Shown in pieces: positions 34,259-43,344 of a stretch of DNA of 55,008 bases (position 1 is its first letter; the number at the start of each line of letters is the position of its first letter). Origin of the DNA: Actinomycetes bacterium (GTDB lineage Bacteria > Actinomycetota > Acidimicrobiia > Acidimicrobiales > RAAP-2). The position numbers were made by a program, and so were the translations under genes. Location: NCBI GenBank assembly GCA_021822565.1, contig JAKAQM010000003.1, forward strand, positions 1-55,008, read 5' to 3'. The notes beneath the pieces were generated by a model that had not been told where the DNA came from, did not search any database, and saw nothing but the letters and a program-made list of their open reading frames with translations.

Positions 34259-35361
34259 GGCATCGGTCCCAGCGTCCGCACGTCGACGACGGCCCCGGCC
34301 TCGACGCCGTCGGGCAGCCGGGACGCGGTGGTGAGCAGCGCCTGGCCGGCGGGAAGCCTCCGCACGAGCGCGCGGCTTCGATCCGGGTCGAGCTCGGAGA
34401 ACACGTCGTCGAGCAGCAGGAGCGGCCTAGCCCCCCGTCGTTCGCTCACCAGCTCGTGCAGCGCCAGCCGCAGCGCCAGCGCGAGGCTGCGCTGCTCGCC
34501 CTGTGAGGCCTGCGTGCGCGCGTCGCGCCCCTCGACGTGCAGGATGATCTCGTCTCGCTGCGGACCGACGGTGGAGATCCCTCGGCGGACGTCGTCACGT
34601 CGGCTCGCCGCGAGGGCCTGTACGAGGCTCCCCTCCCACCCCGCGACGTAGGTCACCGTCACCGCGGGCCGGGCCACGCCGACGCCCGCCAGGCTCGCGT
34701 ACGCGTCGTCGACCAGCGCCGCGGCTTCCTCGACGAGCGCCCGCCGGCCCTCGGACACCGAGGTCCCGACCCCGCCGAGCCGCTCGTCCCACACGTCCAG
34801 CGTGGAGGCGATCTCCGGCGACAGCCTTCCTGCAGCCTGGCGGAGCAGCGCCGCACGCTGGCGCAGCACGCGCTCCATCGCGTCGAGATCCGAACCGGCC
34901 CGGCCGTCGACCAGCCTCAGCGCTGCGTCGAGCATCTCGCGTCGCCGGGCAGGGGGTCCCTGCACGAGGCCCAGGTCGTCGGGCGAGAAGACCGTGACGG
35001 GAACGGTGTCGGCAAGCTCGGCGCGTGAGTGCACGGCCCGGCGGTTGACCAGGGTCCGGGTGCCGCCGTCCGCGCGTAGCTCGCTCTCCACGAGCAACGG
35101 ACGCCGCTCGCGTCGAAGCTCCGCGCGCACGATCCCGCGCTCGGCACCGTTGCGGACGATCACACTTCGACTGGTCGTTCTGAACGACCGGTGCGAGCCG
35201 AGGTACGCGACCGCCTCCAAGAACGTGGTCTTCCCCGAACCGTTCGGCCCGGTGAGCACCGTCGTCGCCTCCGGGTCGACCTCGAGGCACGCCTCGCAGA
35301 ACCGGCGCACGTCGCGCAGCTCGAGGCGCAGGAGCCGGACGCTCATGTCGGGCAACGCCAT
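34255..35361 (-). CDS. recF: DNA replication and repair protein RecF
   Basis: The protein has 368 residues from ATG at 35361; an internal ATG at 35346 (MSVRLLRLEL) is equally possible. Walker A is TGPNGSGKTT (residues 37-46), the ABC signature is ASQGEQRSLALALRLA and Walker B is RPLLLLDDVFSELDPDRS. RecF binds gapped DNA and helps load RecA with RecO and RecR. The gene is 23 bases from dnaN and overlaps dciA, as in a dnaA-dnaN-recF-dciA operon. Confidence 0.96.
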   Translation of the reverse strand: MALPDMSVRLLRLELRDVRRFCEACLEVDPEATTVLTGPNGSGKTTFLEAVAYLGSHRSFRTTSRSVIVRNGAERGIVRAELRRERRPLLVESELRADGGTRTLVNRRAVHSRAELADTVPVTVFSPDDLGLVQGPPARRREMLDAALRLVDGRAGSDLDAMERVLRQRAALLRQAAGRLSPEIASTLDVWDERLGGVGTSVSEGRRALVEEAAALVDDAYASLAGVGVARPAVTVTYVAGWEGSLVQALAASRRDDVRRGISTVGPQRDEIILHVEGRDARTQASQGEQRSLALALRLALHELVSERRGARPLLLLDDVFSELDPDRSRALVRRLPAGQALLTTASRLPDGVEAGAVVDVRTLGPMP

Positions 35362-35384
35362 CTCGGTGGCTGCAGCGCGTGGCG

Positions 35385-36512
35385 TCAGGAGATCCTGACC
35401 GGCATGAGCAGGTACCGGAAGTCGTCACGGCTGGCGGCTCGCACCGTCGCCGGCTTGGCCGGGGAGTCCGCCTCGAGGAACACCTCGTCGTCGAGCACCG
35501 CGTCCACGCCGTCGATGAGGTAGCTCGGGTTGAACGCGATCACGAGGTCCTCTCCGGTGAAGTCCCCGTCCACCGTCTCGCTCGCATCGCCGACCTCCTG
35601 GGAGACGACGGAGAGCTCGACCCCGCCGGGCCGCATCGAGAGCCGGACCGGGGTCGTGTTGTCGCGCACGAGCAGGCGGACCCTTCGGAGCGCCGCGAGC
35701 AGCGTCTCGCGTCCCACGTGCAGGCGGTTCGGGTACTGCTCGGGGATCAGCTGGCGGTAGTCGGGGTAGGTGCCTTCGAGCAGCCGCGTCGAGATCCGCA
35801 CGCGACCGCTCGTGAACGTGATGTCCGAGAGCCCCGGAGCGATGCCCACCTCCGCTCCTGGACCTTCCCCCGCCGACCCCGCGCTCCCCGGTGCTGGCAG
35901 ACGCTGCAGCTCGGTCAGGGCCCGGGCCGGAACCAGCACGTCGCCACCCTCGCCGAGCGTCGCCGCCCCGTGGACGTCGCGCAGCGCGAGCCGGTACGAA
36001 TCCGTGGCGACCAGCCGTACCGCCCTGCCTTCGCTCGTCATCAGGACACCGGTGAGCAGGGGCCGCGCGTCGTCGTTGGACGCGGCGCGCACCACCTGGC
36101 GCAGCGCCTCGACGAGCAGCGCACGCGGAAGCGTGACCGACGGGGGGGGAGGAGCCGGCAGTGCCGGGAACTCCACTACGGGGAACGACCGCAGCCCGAA
36201 ATGCGCCCTCGCCGAGGAGATCTCGACCTTCTCGTCGTCGGACTCGAGCGTCACCGCGCCTGCCTCGAGCGCGCGCACGACGTCCGCGGTGAGCCGGGCC
36301 GGCACGACGCAGGCACCGTCCTCGATACCGATGACCTCGTGCTCGACGCGCACCGTCAGGTCCAGGTCGGTGCCCGCCACCTCCAGGCGGTTCCCGAGCG
36401 CGCGCAGCATCAGGCCCGAGAGCACGGCCGACGCCGCCCCCCTTCCCCCCGCAGCTCGCCCTGCGGTGGTCAAGACATCGGCAAGGGAGTCCCGTTCGGA
36501 CCGGAATTTCAC
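35385..36512 (-). CDS. dnaN: DNA polymerase III beta sliding clamp
   Basis: The protein has 375 residues from GTG, with AAAGGA upstream. The three clamp domains are complete: MKFRSERDSLADVLTTAGRA at the start, a central PRALLVEALRQVVRAASND and the C-terminal YLIDGVDAVLDDEVFLEADS and FRYLLMPVRI. The terminal M/I-P-V-R-x pattern is the usual clamp end. It forms a dimeric ring that tethers polymerase to DNA. Domain 2 has a Gly/Ala/Pro insertion (PGSAGSAGEGPGAEVG) not needed for the ring. Confidence 0.97.
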   Translation of the reverse strand: MKFRSERDSLADVLTTAGRAAGGRGAASAVLSGLMLRALGNRLEVAGTDLDLTVRVEHEVIGIEDGACVVPARLTADVVRALEAGAVTLESDDEKVEISSARAHFGLRSFPVVEFPALPAPPPPSVTLPRALLVEALRQVVRAASNDDARPLLTGVLMTSEGRAVRLVATDSYRLALRDVHGAATLGEGGDVLVPARALTELQRLPAPGSAGSAGEGPGAEVGIAPGLSDITFTSGRVRISTRLLEGTYPDYRQLIPEQYPNRLHVGRETLLAALRRVRLLVRDNTTPVRLSMRPGGVELSVVSQEVGDASETVDGDFTGEDLVIAFNPSYLIDGVDAVLDDEVFLEADSPAKPATVRAASRDDFRYLLMPVRIS

Positions 36513-36737
36513 CGCGCCATCCTTTCGGACGTTGGGAGGCTGAAGAGCTTCTCAGAGGTAGTAATGCTGGGGATTGTGGACGCGTGAGTGTCGCGCCTGG
36601 TCACGGCCGTGCGCCTTTCCACCGCTCGCAGCGTGGCAGTGGAGTGGAACGGTCGGAGGAACGGCCCGGGGTGTGCCGCTGTGGACAGTCGCCCGGCGCG
36701 TCCCCAGGATGCACGGTGGTCGTCCACAGGCCGGTGG
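36513..36737. other. Probable oriC, dnaA-dnaN intergenic region
   Basis: These 225 bases lie where the actinobacterial origin is usually found. DnaA box-like 9-mers are visible at 36575-36583 (reverse, 7 of 9 to TTGTCCACA), 36680-36688 (reverse, 8 of 9) and 36720-36728 (forward, 8 of 9). A relatively AT-rich stretch near 36536-36580 could be the unwinding site. There are fewer boxes than in Streptomyces or Mycobacterium origins. The dnaN ribosome-binding site is at the left edge. Confidence 0.65.
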
Positions 36738-38150
36738 TCACGCGCCGTTCCGGATCTTGACCGTCAGCTCCGTGACCTGCTCGTAGAGCTGGCGGCGCTC
36801 TTTCATGTGGGTCGTGATCTTGTCGACCGCGTGGATGACCGTGGTGTGGTCCCGTCCTCCGAAGACGCGGGCGATCGCGGGGTAGCTGTAGTCGGTGAGG
36901 TTCCGCACGAGGTACATCGCCACCTGTCGAGCGGTGACCAGCGGCCGCGTGCGGCTCGGCCCGCACAGCGCGTCGATCGTGAAGCCGTAGCTCGCCGCCG
37001 TCTCCTCGAGGATCATCTGTGGGGTGATCCGACGGGGTTCCACGGTCGAGACGATGTCGGCCAGGACGCGCTCGGCCAGCTCGAGGGAGATCGGCTCCCT
37101 ACTCAGGCTTGCGAACGCGCTGACCCTGATGAGGGCGCCTTCGAGCTCTCGGATGTTGTTCTTGACGTGCGTGGCGATGAACTCCAAGACGTCGTCGGGG
37201 ATGTCGTCGTGGTCGGCCTCGGCTTTCTTGCGGAGGATCGCGAGCCGGGTCTCGAGATCAGGGGGGTCGACCTCGGTGATCAAGCCGGAGAGGAACCGGC
37301 TGCGCAGCCGGTCCTCGAGCGTCTCGATGGATTTCGGTGGTCGGTCGGAGGTGAGCACGATCTGCTTGCCCGCGCCGTGGAGGTCGTTGTAGGTGTGGAA
37401 GAACTCCTCCTGTAGCCCTTCCTTGTTCTCCATGAACTGCACGTCGTCGATCAGCAGGACGTCGCACTCACGGTACCGGCGCTTGAACGCGATGGTCGTG
37501 GACATGCGGAGCGAGTCGACGAAGTCGTTCATGAAGGTCTCGGTCGTCACGTAGAGGACCGTGCGCACGGGGAAGTTCTCCTGCACGTAGTTCCCGATCG
37601 CGTGGAGCAGGTGGGTCTTGCCCAGGCCGGAGTCCCCGTAGATGAACAGCGGGTTGTACGAACGGCCGGGCGTCTCGGCCACCGCCTGCGCGGCGGCATG
37701 CGCGAGCCGGTTGGACGAGGCTGCGACGAAGCTGTCGAACGTGAACCGGCGGTCGAGCGAGACCGGCGCACCCTCTCTGGGGCGCTCTGCGGTGCGGCGT
37801 GGTCCCGTTCCGGGCACGAGCTGGCGAGGCTCCATGTCGGCGGGGAACCCCGGGCCCGGCGCGGTCGCAGCATCCGGTCCGGGGTGCGAGCCTGGCTCGG
37901 CACGCTGGGCCACCTCGAGGCGGACCTCGACGGCGTGGCCCGCGGCCGAGGAGACGGCCTCGGTGATCAGCGGCAGGAACCGGCCCTCGACACGCGCACG
38001 CACCACCGCGTTGGGCACGCCCAGCACCATGAGGTGACCGTCATAGGACACCGGCTGCATGCTCGAGAGCCACATCTGCCACGTCGTGTCCGAGACCTGG
38101 TCCCGTAGCGGTGCAGCGCATCTGGTCCACAGACCACTGGTCTCGTCCAC
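36738..38150 (-). CDS. dnaA: Chromosomal replication initiator DnaA
   Basis: The protein has 470 residues from the GTG at 38150, preceded by GGAGG; the frame stays open 90 bases upstream. Domain I is at about 1-75 (LRDQVSDTTWQMWLSSMQPV), then a variable linker. The AAA+ domain has Walker A GDSGLGKT (172-179) and Walker B LLIDDVQF (232-239), plus FFHTYNDLHGAGKQIVLTSDRPPK. Domain IV carries the DNA-binding signature FGGRDHTTVIHAVDKI. DnaA-ATP binds the boxes on both sides of this gene and opens the origin. Confidence 0.97.
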   Translation of the reverse strand: MDETSGLWTRCAAPLRDQVSDTTWQMWLSSMQPVSYDGHLMVLGVPNAVVRARVEGRFLPLITEAVSSAAGHAVEVRLEVAQRAEPGSHPGPDAATAPGPGFPADMEPRQLVPGTGPRRTAERPREGAPVSLDRRFTFDSFVAASSNRLAHAAAQAVAETPGRSYNPLFIYGDSGLGKTHLLHAIGNYVQENFPVRTVLYVTTETFMNDFVDSLRMSTTIAFKRRYRECDVLLIDDVQFMENKEGLQEEFFHTYNDLHGAGKQIVLTSDRPPKSIETLEDRLRSRFLSGLITEVDPPDLETRLAILRKKAEADHDDIPDDVLEFIATHVKNNIRELEGALIRVSAFASLSREPISLELAERVLADIVSTVEPRRITPQMILEETAASYGFTIDALCGPSRTRPLVTARQVAMYLVRNLTDYSYPAIARVFGGRDHTTVIHAVDKITTHMKERRQLYEQVTELTVKIRNGA

Positions 38151-38178
38151 CTGCTCCTCCGCGCACCCAAGGCGATCG

Positions 38179-38187
38179 TTGTCCACA
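38179..38187 (+). promoter_or_regulatory. DnaA box, perfect actinobacterial consensus
   Basis: TTGTCCACA matches the high-GC DnaA box exactly. It lies 29 bases before the dnaA start codon on the upstream side, next to two weaker boxes, and probably mediates DnaA binding for initiation or autorepression. Confidence 0.8.
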
Positions 38188-38262
38188 GTGCCGTCCACAG
38201 GTGTGGAACATCGCACCAGCGTGGTCGATCGAAGGTACACCGTCGAGGGCTCGCCGACTAGT

Positions 38263-38282
38263 GGGCTGCTCCGTGGCAGCCC
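38263..38282. other. Inverted repeat in the dnaA-rpmH region
   Basis: GGGCTGC and GCAGCCC form a perfect 7-bp stem with a 6-base loop. It sits between the DnaA boxes and the rpmH start and could be an operator or a leader hairpin; no regulator can be named. Confidence 0.5.
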
Positions 38283-38443
38283 GGGGCCTTACACGGGTGG
38301 GGGTGGGCACCGACTAGTGTCATCAGCTGCGGTCACGTACGATCGCGAGACGACACCGCAGCCGCCGAGGGCGACGCGATCTCCGTGCGCCGGTGCGGGC
38401 CGAGCAGGGCCGCGCGCCGGGCAACACGGAAAGGCGTAACGAC

Positions 38444-38578
38444 GTGAAACGAACCTACCAACCCAACACGCGCAAGCGGGCGAAGCGCCATGGCTTCCGC
38501 CATCGCATGTCGACGCGCGCAGGACGGGCGATCCTGAAGGCGAGACGGCTCAAAGGGCGTCATCGGTTGACGGTGTGA
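38444..38578 (+). CDS. rpmH: 50S ribosomal protein L34
   Basis: The protein has 44 residues from GTG, with GGAAAGG 10 bases upstream. The sequence [20 protein letters not shown] followed by [20 protein letters not shown] is the near-invariant L34 signature. It opens the plus-strand operon rpmH-rnpA-yidD-yidC-jag-rsmG next to the origin. Confidence 0.98.
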   Translation: MKRTYQPNTRKRAKRHGFRHRMSTRAGRAILKARRLKGRHRLTV

Positions 38579-38615
38579 GCCGGCGGTCCCCTGCTCCCGT
38601 CGCACCGATGAGACG

Positions 38616-38993
38616 ATGGCACCCGTCGTAGGAAGGATCCGCACGAAGGCGACGTTCCGCGCGTTGTCGCGCCCCGATGGCCGTGGCCGGCGCGGACCGG
38701 TCAGTGTCGACTTCAGCCGGGTGGCGGGCACCGGTGGGCTCCCATTGGTGGGCTATGCGATCGGCCGTCGGTACGGCAATGCCGTCGCACGGAACCGGCT
38801 GCGCCGGCGCCTGCGCGCGGCGGTGCGAGCCGCGGGCCCGTGTCTCGATGCAGGCGCGTACCTCGTGCGCGCGACGCCGGACGTGGACCAGCTCGACTTC
38901 GAGGGCTTGTGCCGAGCGGTGAGCGCCGCGGCGCGATCCGCTGCCGATCGAGCCCGGAGCGCCGCCGGCGACGGGGAAGGACGTGAGGAGTGA
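38616..38993 (+). CDS. rnpA: Ribonuclease P protein component
   Basis: The protein has 125 residues. The RnpA motif [20 protein letters not shown] is present near residues 45-65, with an N-terminal [12 protein letters not shown] as expected. It binds the RNase P RNA to mature tRNA 5' ends. The C-terminal 25 residues are an Ala/Arg/Gly-rich extension. Its stop overlaps the yidD GTG. Confidence 0.95.
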   Translation: MAPVVGRIRTKATFRALSRPDGRGRRGPVSVDFSRVAGTGGLPLVGYAIGRRYGNAVARNRLRRRLRAAVRAAGPCLDAGAYLVRATPDVDQLDFEGLCRAVSAAARSAADRARSAAGDGEGREE

Positions 38994-39313
38994 AGAGCGC
39001 CCGGACTGCACACGACCACGAGCTCCACGAGGAGGCGACGCCGGCCGAGGATCCCCGGATGCGGCGGACCGTCGGCCAGCGAGCGGCGCTGGGGGCGCTG
39101 CGTGCCTACCAGTCCGCGCGCGCCGGTCAGCTGTCCCCCTGTCGCTTCTACCCGAGCTGTTCGGCGTACGCCGTCGAGGCGGTGGAGCGTCACGGCGCGC
39201 GGCGAGGGATGTGGCTGGCGGTACGCCGGCTGGCGCGCTGCCATCCCCTGGGTGGGCGCGGCGTCGACCTCGTCCCGCTCGAAGTCGGGCGCCGCCGGCG
39301 GAGGAAGGGATGA
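38990..39313 (+). CDS. yidD: Membrane protein insertion efficiency factor YidD
   Basis: The protein has 107 residues from GTG overlapping the rnpA stop (GTGA). The conserved core is [20 protein letters not shown] followed by [18 protein letters not shown] and [16 protein letters not shown], with the three YidD Cys residues. The N-terminus is about 30 residues longer than in most members ([19 protein letters not shown]), so a later start is possible. It helps YidC-mediated membrane insertion. Confidence 0.94.
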   Translation: MKSARTAHDHELHEEATPAEDPRMRRTVGQRAALGALRAYQSARAGQLSPCRFYPSCSAYAVEAVERHGARRGMWLAVRRLARCHPLGGRGVDLVPLEVGRRRRRKG

Positions 39314-40527
39314 CCGTGCACCTGGCCGTCCTCATGGCGGAGAACTCGCTCTTCAAGGCGATCGGCGAGATCTTCCACCCGCTGTTCGTGGCGATCGCCG
39401 ACGTGCTGGCGTGGATCTACGGCATCGTGCCGACATACACCGTCGCGATCGTCCTGCTCACCGTCGTGATCATGGCGCTGCTGACGCCGCTCACCATCAA
39501 GAGCACCCGATCGATGCTCGCGATGCAAGCCCTCCAGCCCGAGATGCAGAAGCTACGGGCGAAGTACAAGGGCGCGGAGAACCGCCAGCAGTTGAACGAA
39601 GAGCTGATGAAGCTCTATCGGGAGCACGGGGTGAGCCCGACGGGGGGCTGCCTGCCGATGTTCCTCCAGATGCCCGCCTTCATCGTGCTCTACGACGTGA
39701 TCAGAGGGCTCGCGAACACGGTGAAGCGCGGCGCCACCCTCACGACAGGCAAGACGTGCACGCACACGGTCTGCGCCACACCGCGCTACGTGCCGCACCA
39801 CTCGGCCATCTACGACAACCTGATCAAGACGCCCGGGGTCATGCACTCGGTTGGGCTGAACCTCGCGGCGAAGCCGCTGACACACCACGCGAGCTGGGTG
39901 GACTACATCCCCTACTTCGCGTTGCTTGCCGTCGCCGTCTTGCTGCAGTACCTCCAGATGGCCCAGATGACCCGGCGGAACAAGCGGAACAACACCGCGC
40001 AGGCGATGCCTCAGCAGATGCAGACGATGCAGCGGGTCATGCCGCTCATCTTCGCGTACATCTACTTCCTCGTCCCCGCCGGGGTGGTGATCTACATGAT
40101 CGTGTCCTCGGGAATCCGGGTCATCACCCAGGACCTCATGTTCAGATCGGGTGTCGTCCAGGCACCCGGTGGTGAGCGGCAGGTCGGCGCCGCGAAGGCC
40201 AAGCCCTCGGGTGCGCCGGCGGTGGTCGACGCACGGTCGTCGGCGACGGCTCCACGCCGGCAGGGTTCGAGGCAGGCACCCGCAACGTCGTCCACGGCGC
40301 TTCCGGCGGAAGGTGACGAGCGTGCGCTCACCGCCGGGGGACAAGTCGCGGGGACGAACGGTGCGCAGCCGGGCTCGGCCGGCGGGGCAGGAACGTCCAG
40401 CGCCCGGCGAAACCGTGGAAAACAAGGTAATACCGGTGGTACTACCTCTTCGATGCCGGCGAGTCCGCCGCCTGCGCCAAAGCCACACCCGAGATCGAAG
40501 TCGAAACGCGCACGGAAGGCTCGCTGA
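39310..40527 (+). CDS. yidC: Membrane protein insertase YidC/Oxa1
   Basis: The protein has 405 residues; its ATG overlaps the yidD stop (ATGA), which fixes the start. Membrane segments include [60 protein letters not shown] and [20 protein letters not shown]. The hydrophilic-groove Arg equivalent lies in [20 protein letters not shown], followed by the KLRAKYKG coiled loop. A basic disordered tail of about 120 residues, ending KSKRARKAR, may contact ribosomes. It inserts and folds membrane proteins. Confidence 0.96.
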   Translation: MTVHLAVLMAENSLFKAIGEIFHPLFVAIADVLAWIYGIVPTYTVAIVLLTVVIMALLTPLTIKSTRSMLAMQALQPEMQKLRAKYKGAENRQQLNEELMKLYREHGVSPTGGCLPMFLQMPAFIVLYDVIRGLANTVKRGATLTTGKTCTHTVCATPRYVPHHSAIYDNLIKTPGVMHSVGLNLAAKPLTHHASWVDYIPYFALLAVAVLLQYLQMAQMTRRNKRNNTAQAMPQQMQTMQRVMPLIFAYIYFLVPAGVVIYMIVSSGIRVITQDLMFRSGVVQAPGGERQVGAAKAKPSGAPAVVDARSSATAPRRQGSRQAPATSSTALPAEGDERALTAGGQVAGTNGAQPGSAGGAGTSSARRNRGKQGNTGGTTSSMPASPPPAPKPHPRSKSKRARKAR

Positions 40528-40528
40528 G

Positions 40529-41560
40529 TTGGAATGGGTTGAGACGAAGGGGAAGTCGGTCGCCGAGGCGAAAGAGCGGGCGCTCGAGCACCTCGGGGTA
40601 TCCGAGAAGGACGCGGAGCTCGTGGTCCTCGCGGAACCGAAGATCGGCCTGTTCGGCAGGGTCAGGGGAGAGGCTCGGGTGCGAGCCCGGGTCCGACCGG
40701 TCGAGCCGCGCCCGAAGCGCACCCGGCGTCAGCGTGGGACGCAGCGGGGCGGGAGGGAGCGCGTCGGCGACGGAGCGCGCCGGCCTCGGCAGCGCAGCAG
40801 CGGGGGCGGCACGGGTGGCGGTGCAGGGGGCGAACGGGAACCCCGGGTCTCGGCTGGCGCGCAGCCAGTGCACGAGGGTGTTGCCGAAGAGACCGGCGGC
40901 GCTCCTGCTGCGCGACGGCGCAGGCGGCGGCGAAGCGGTGCTGGCTCGCGTGTCGCGAGCGAGCAGGTGGTCGAACCTGCGGTGCAGGAATGGTCCGGCG
41001 GGGAAGCCGCCCCAGCACGCAACGGCGTGCGTCGAGCCACCGGGACGACGGGCCCGTTGGAGGCAGCGAAGGAGGAGCACACGGTGGCTGAAGGGATCAC
41101 TCTGGAAGAACAGGCAAAGGTGGCCAAGGAGTTTCTCGAGGGGCTTCTCGATCGCTACGGGATCGAAGCGACGATCGAGGTCCGGGAACTGGACGAGGAG
41201 ACGGTTGAGCTCGCCGCGCGCGGTGAGGGGCTCGGCGTCCTCGTCGGTCCGAAGGGGGCAACCCTTGCCGCACTGCAGGACGTGACGAGGACGGTCGTTC
41301 AGAAGCACTTCCCGAACCGCACGGACCGGATCCTCGTCGACGTCGCGGGCTACCGCGAGCGGCGCGTGGCGGCGCTGCGACGCTTCACCACCGAGGTGGC
41401 GGCCGACGTGCTGGAGTCCGGCACCGAACGTGCGCTCGAGCCGATGTCCGCCGCCGACCGGAAGGTCGTGCACGACACCGTGGTCACGATCGACGGTGTG
41501 ACCTCGAGCTCACAGGGGGAAGAGCCTCGCCGCTTCGTGGTCATCTCCCCTGCCACCTGA
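40529..41560 (+). CDS. jag: RNA-binding protein Jag/KhpB
   Basis: The protein has 343 residues from TTG one base after the yidC stop, with GGAAGGC 8 bases upstream; other starts are less well placed. Jag_N is at 1-55 (EWVETKGKSVAEAKERALEH, then KIGLFGRVRGEARV). A 130-residue basic, Gly/Arg-rich linker follows. The KH domain (VELAARGEGLGVLVGPKGAT) and the R3H domain (ESGTERALEPMSAADRKVVH) close the chain. It binds RNA and is linked to cell-wall synthesis control in other bacteria. The linker is longer than usual. Confidence 0.92.
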   Translation: MEWVETKGKSVAEAKERALEHLGVSEKDAELVVLAEPKIGLFGRVRGEARVRARVRPVEPRPKRTRRQRGTQRGGRERVGDGARRPRQRSSGGGTGGGAGGEREPRVSAGAQPVHEGVAEETGGAPAARRRRRRRSGAGSRVASEQVVEPAVQEWSGGEAAPARNGVRRATGTTGPLEAAKEEHTVAEGITLEEQAKVAKEFLEGLLDRYGIEATIEVRELDEETVELAARGEGLGVLVGPKGATLAALQDVTRTVVQKHFPNRTDRILVDVAGYRERRVAALRRFTTEVAADVLESGTERALEPMSAADRKVVHDTVVTIDGVTSSSQGEEPRRFVVISPAT

Positions 41561-41630
41561 GCAGGGTCGACACCGCGACGACGCCGGCGACCGACCACTC
41601 GGGAACGTCCGTACCGCATCACCGCCGGCG

Positions 41631-42302
41631 GTGACGGATCGTTGGGCGACGCTGGGTGATCTCCTGGGCGAGGCGCGAGATCTCGGCTTCCTGGGGCCAG
41701 GACCGATCTCGAGCCACGTCGACCAATCCCGAGCCTTCGCAGACGCGGTCGGAACGGTGCGCTCGGCCACGCATTCGGCGCGGGGGGAGGCGACGGCAGC
41801 CGCCCCCCGATCGGTCGTCGATCTTGGCTCGGGGGCAGGCGTGCCCGGGCTCGTGCTCGCTCTCACCTGGGAACGTACGGCGTTCGTGCTCGTCGAAGCC
41901 CACCTGCGTCGAGCGGCGTTCCTCGTCCGTGCGGTTCGCGTGCTGGAGCTCACCGCGCGAGTGGCCGTCGTGGCGGAGCGGGCGGAGATCTTCGGACAGA
42001 CACCCTCGAGACGGGGCAGCTTCGACGTCGTCACGGCCAGAGGCTTCGCCCGGCCGGCGGTGGTCGCCGAGTGCGCGGCTCCGTTGCTCGATGTCGGGGG
42101 GTTGCTCGTCGTGTCCGAACCCCCGCCCGGCACGGCCTCGTGTGGGGTGCGGTGGTCGGCGCATGGCCTGGCGCAGCTGGGTATGGGAAGGGCGCAACCG
42201 TCAGGGTCTGCGTACCAGTTCGCCGTCGTGACCCAGGAGCAGCCGTGCCCGGCGCGGTTCCCGCGAAGAGTCGGGGTACCGGGCAAGCGCCCGCTGTTCT
42301 GA
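41631..42302 (+). CDS. rsmG: 16S rRNA (guanine-N7) methyltransferase RsmG
   Basis: The protein has 223 residues from GTG. The SAM-binding motif is SVVDLGSGAGVPGLVLAL (about 62-79), followed by FVLVEAHLRRAAFLVRAVRV and SFDVVTARGFARPAVVAECA. It methylates G527 (E. coli numbering) in the 530 loop; loss gives low-level streptomycin resistance. It lies downstream of jag as in other actinobacteria; the usual next gene, parA, is displaced by about 2 kb of insertions. Confidence 0.93.
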   Translation: MTDRWATLGDLLGEARDLGFLGPGPISSHVDQSRAFADAVGTVRSATHSARGEATAAAPRSVVDLGSGAGVPGLVLALTWERTAFVLVEAHLRRAAFLVRAVRVLELTARVAVVAERAEIFGQTPSRRGSFDVVTARGFARPAVVAECAAPLLDVGGLLVVSEPPPGTASCGVRWSAHGLAQLGMGRAQPSGSAYQFAVVTQEQPCPARFPRRVGVPGKRPLF

Positions 42303-42429
42303 GTCCCCCGTTCCTCGCCGCGGTCCTCGCCCAGGTCCCTCGGACGCCGTGGCCCGAGGATGATGAGCGCGATCGCACGGGTTCAAGACGGCCGCGATCT
42401 CTGGCGGAGCCGGGGGCTGCGCGTCCTCG

Positions 42430-43000
42430 GGTGACATGCAATTCCGCAGGTGCCACGATTGCCTGGGCGGTCACCTCCGAGATCCCCGGGAACGACGTGA
42501 GCAGCCTGACCGCTGAAGTGGCTTTCGAGGGCAGTGCCCAGGCGGTCGAGCTTCTTTCTCATCCGACCCTTGGCCATCTCGGCAACAACCTCTGGGTCCC
42601 GCTCGCCGACGATCAGGACTCGATTGTCGTTCGGATCTCGGGCGGGGGCACGAAGGGGGGCCGCACCATGTAGTGAGCGGCCACGTCGGCCAACCACCCG
42701 GCGTCGGACAGGTCCGCGGTGCGCTGGCACGTTCTTCGCGTGCTGGGTGTTGCACAGCTGCAGCTTGCAGGAAAGGCGTTCCAACGCGTAGTGGACCGTC
42801 TGGCAGTAGACCCCCGTCGGCTCCATGCCGACGGTCGCTACCGCGGCGTCCATGAAAAACGCAGTGAGCTCGTCGGAACCCTCTTGGGACGTGGCGAACC
42901 GCTCTCTTCGAACCTCCACTGCCCGTTGGGCATCTGGATGCGGGTGCACGTGACCACGGGGTCGCGATGGACGTCGAGGCCCCCGGCCCTGTCCCGGATC
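42430..43000 (-). pseudogene. IS110-family transposase relic
   Basis: Pieces of an IS110-type DEDD transposase occur in order on the minus strand but in different frames. They are GLDVHRDPVVTCTR (near 42975), VATVGMEPTGVYCQTVHYAL and LQLCNTQHAKNVP, then ADLSDAGWLADVAAHYMVR and PPFVPPPEIRTT ending in a stop near 42626. AEMAKGRMRKKLDRLGTALE follows in another frame, then FPGISEVTAQAIVA of the Transposase_20 domain near 42450. At least four frame changes make it dead. No ends or target duplication were identified. Confidence 0.85.
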
Positions 43001-43344
43001 TGCTTCACCCTCGGATCTGCTTCGCCGTCACTTCCTGTCGTCCTGCGTCGTCGGAGGCCACCGGGAGAGAACCACGGCGTGAAGTGGGATCTCAGGTTCG
43101 TGCTCGCAGCCGCCTACAGGGAGTTTCGCGTGGCCGCCGTCAACTCGCTGGTCCCCACGGTCCCGCACCAGACTGTAGGGGTTCTACGCGGCTGTAAGAA
43201 ACCCTCGGCGAGCACATCCGGCCGCCGCCCGTCAGCATTTCATCCCTCGCAGGTGGCCGATCAGGTCATCGGGACGTGCTGGTGTTCGGAGCGTCGGGAG
43301 TCCCGTTCTCACGATCGCTGGAGCCGACCGATCCGTGTCGTGGT
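43001..43344. other. Gap without a recognisable gene
   Basis: About 340 bases between the IS110 relic and the LAGLIDADG gene. A short plus-strand frame starting near 43080 reads KWDLRFVLAAAYREFRVA, reminiscent of the first residues of small helix-turn-helix proteins near insertion sequences, but the similarity ends there. It is probably decayed mobile DNA. Confidence 0.5.

Larger units (their letters stand above)
38151..38443. promoter_or_regulatory. dnaA-rpmH divergent regulatory region with DnaA boxes
   Basis: The 293 bases between the divergent dnaA and rpmH genes hold both promoters and further DnaA boxes: a perfect TTGTCCACA at 38179-38187, a 7-of-9 match at 38191-38199 and a reverse 7-of-9 match at 38202-38210. 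Another 8-of-9 match lies inside dnaA at 38123-38131. This suits DnaA autoregulation and may be part of the origin. The motif CCGACTAGTG occurs twice (38254 and 38310 area), the second with a TAGTGT that could be a -10 for rpmH; this promoter call is weak. Confidence 0.6.

Noticed and set aside
42303-42430. Possible continuation of rsmG or a second small gene
   Set aside because: rsmG ends at its normal length and the following frames show no coding signal.
43080-43200. Plus-strand fragment reading KWDLRFVLAAAYREF
   Set aside because: It resembles the start of small DNA-binding proteins near insertion sequences but the similarity lasts under 20 residues; too little to call a gene.
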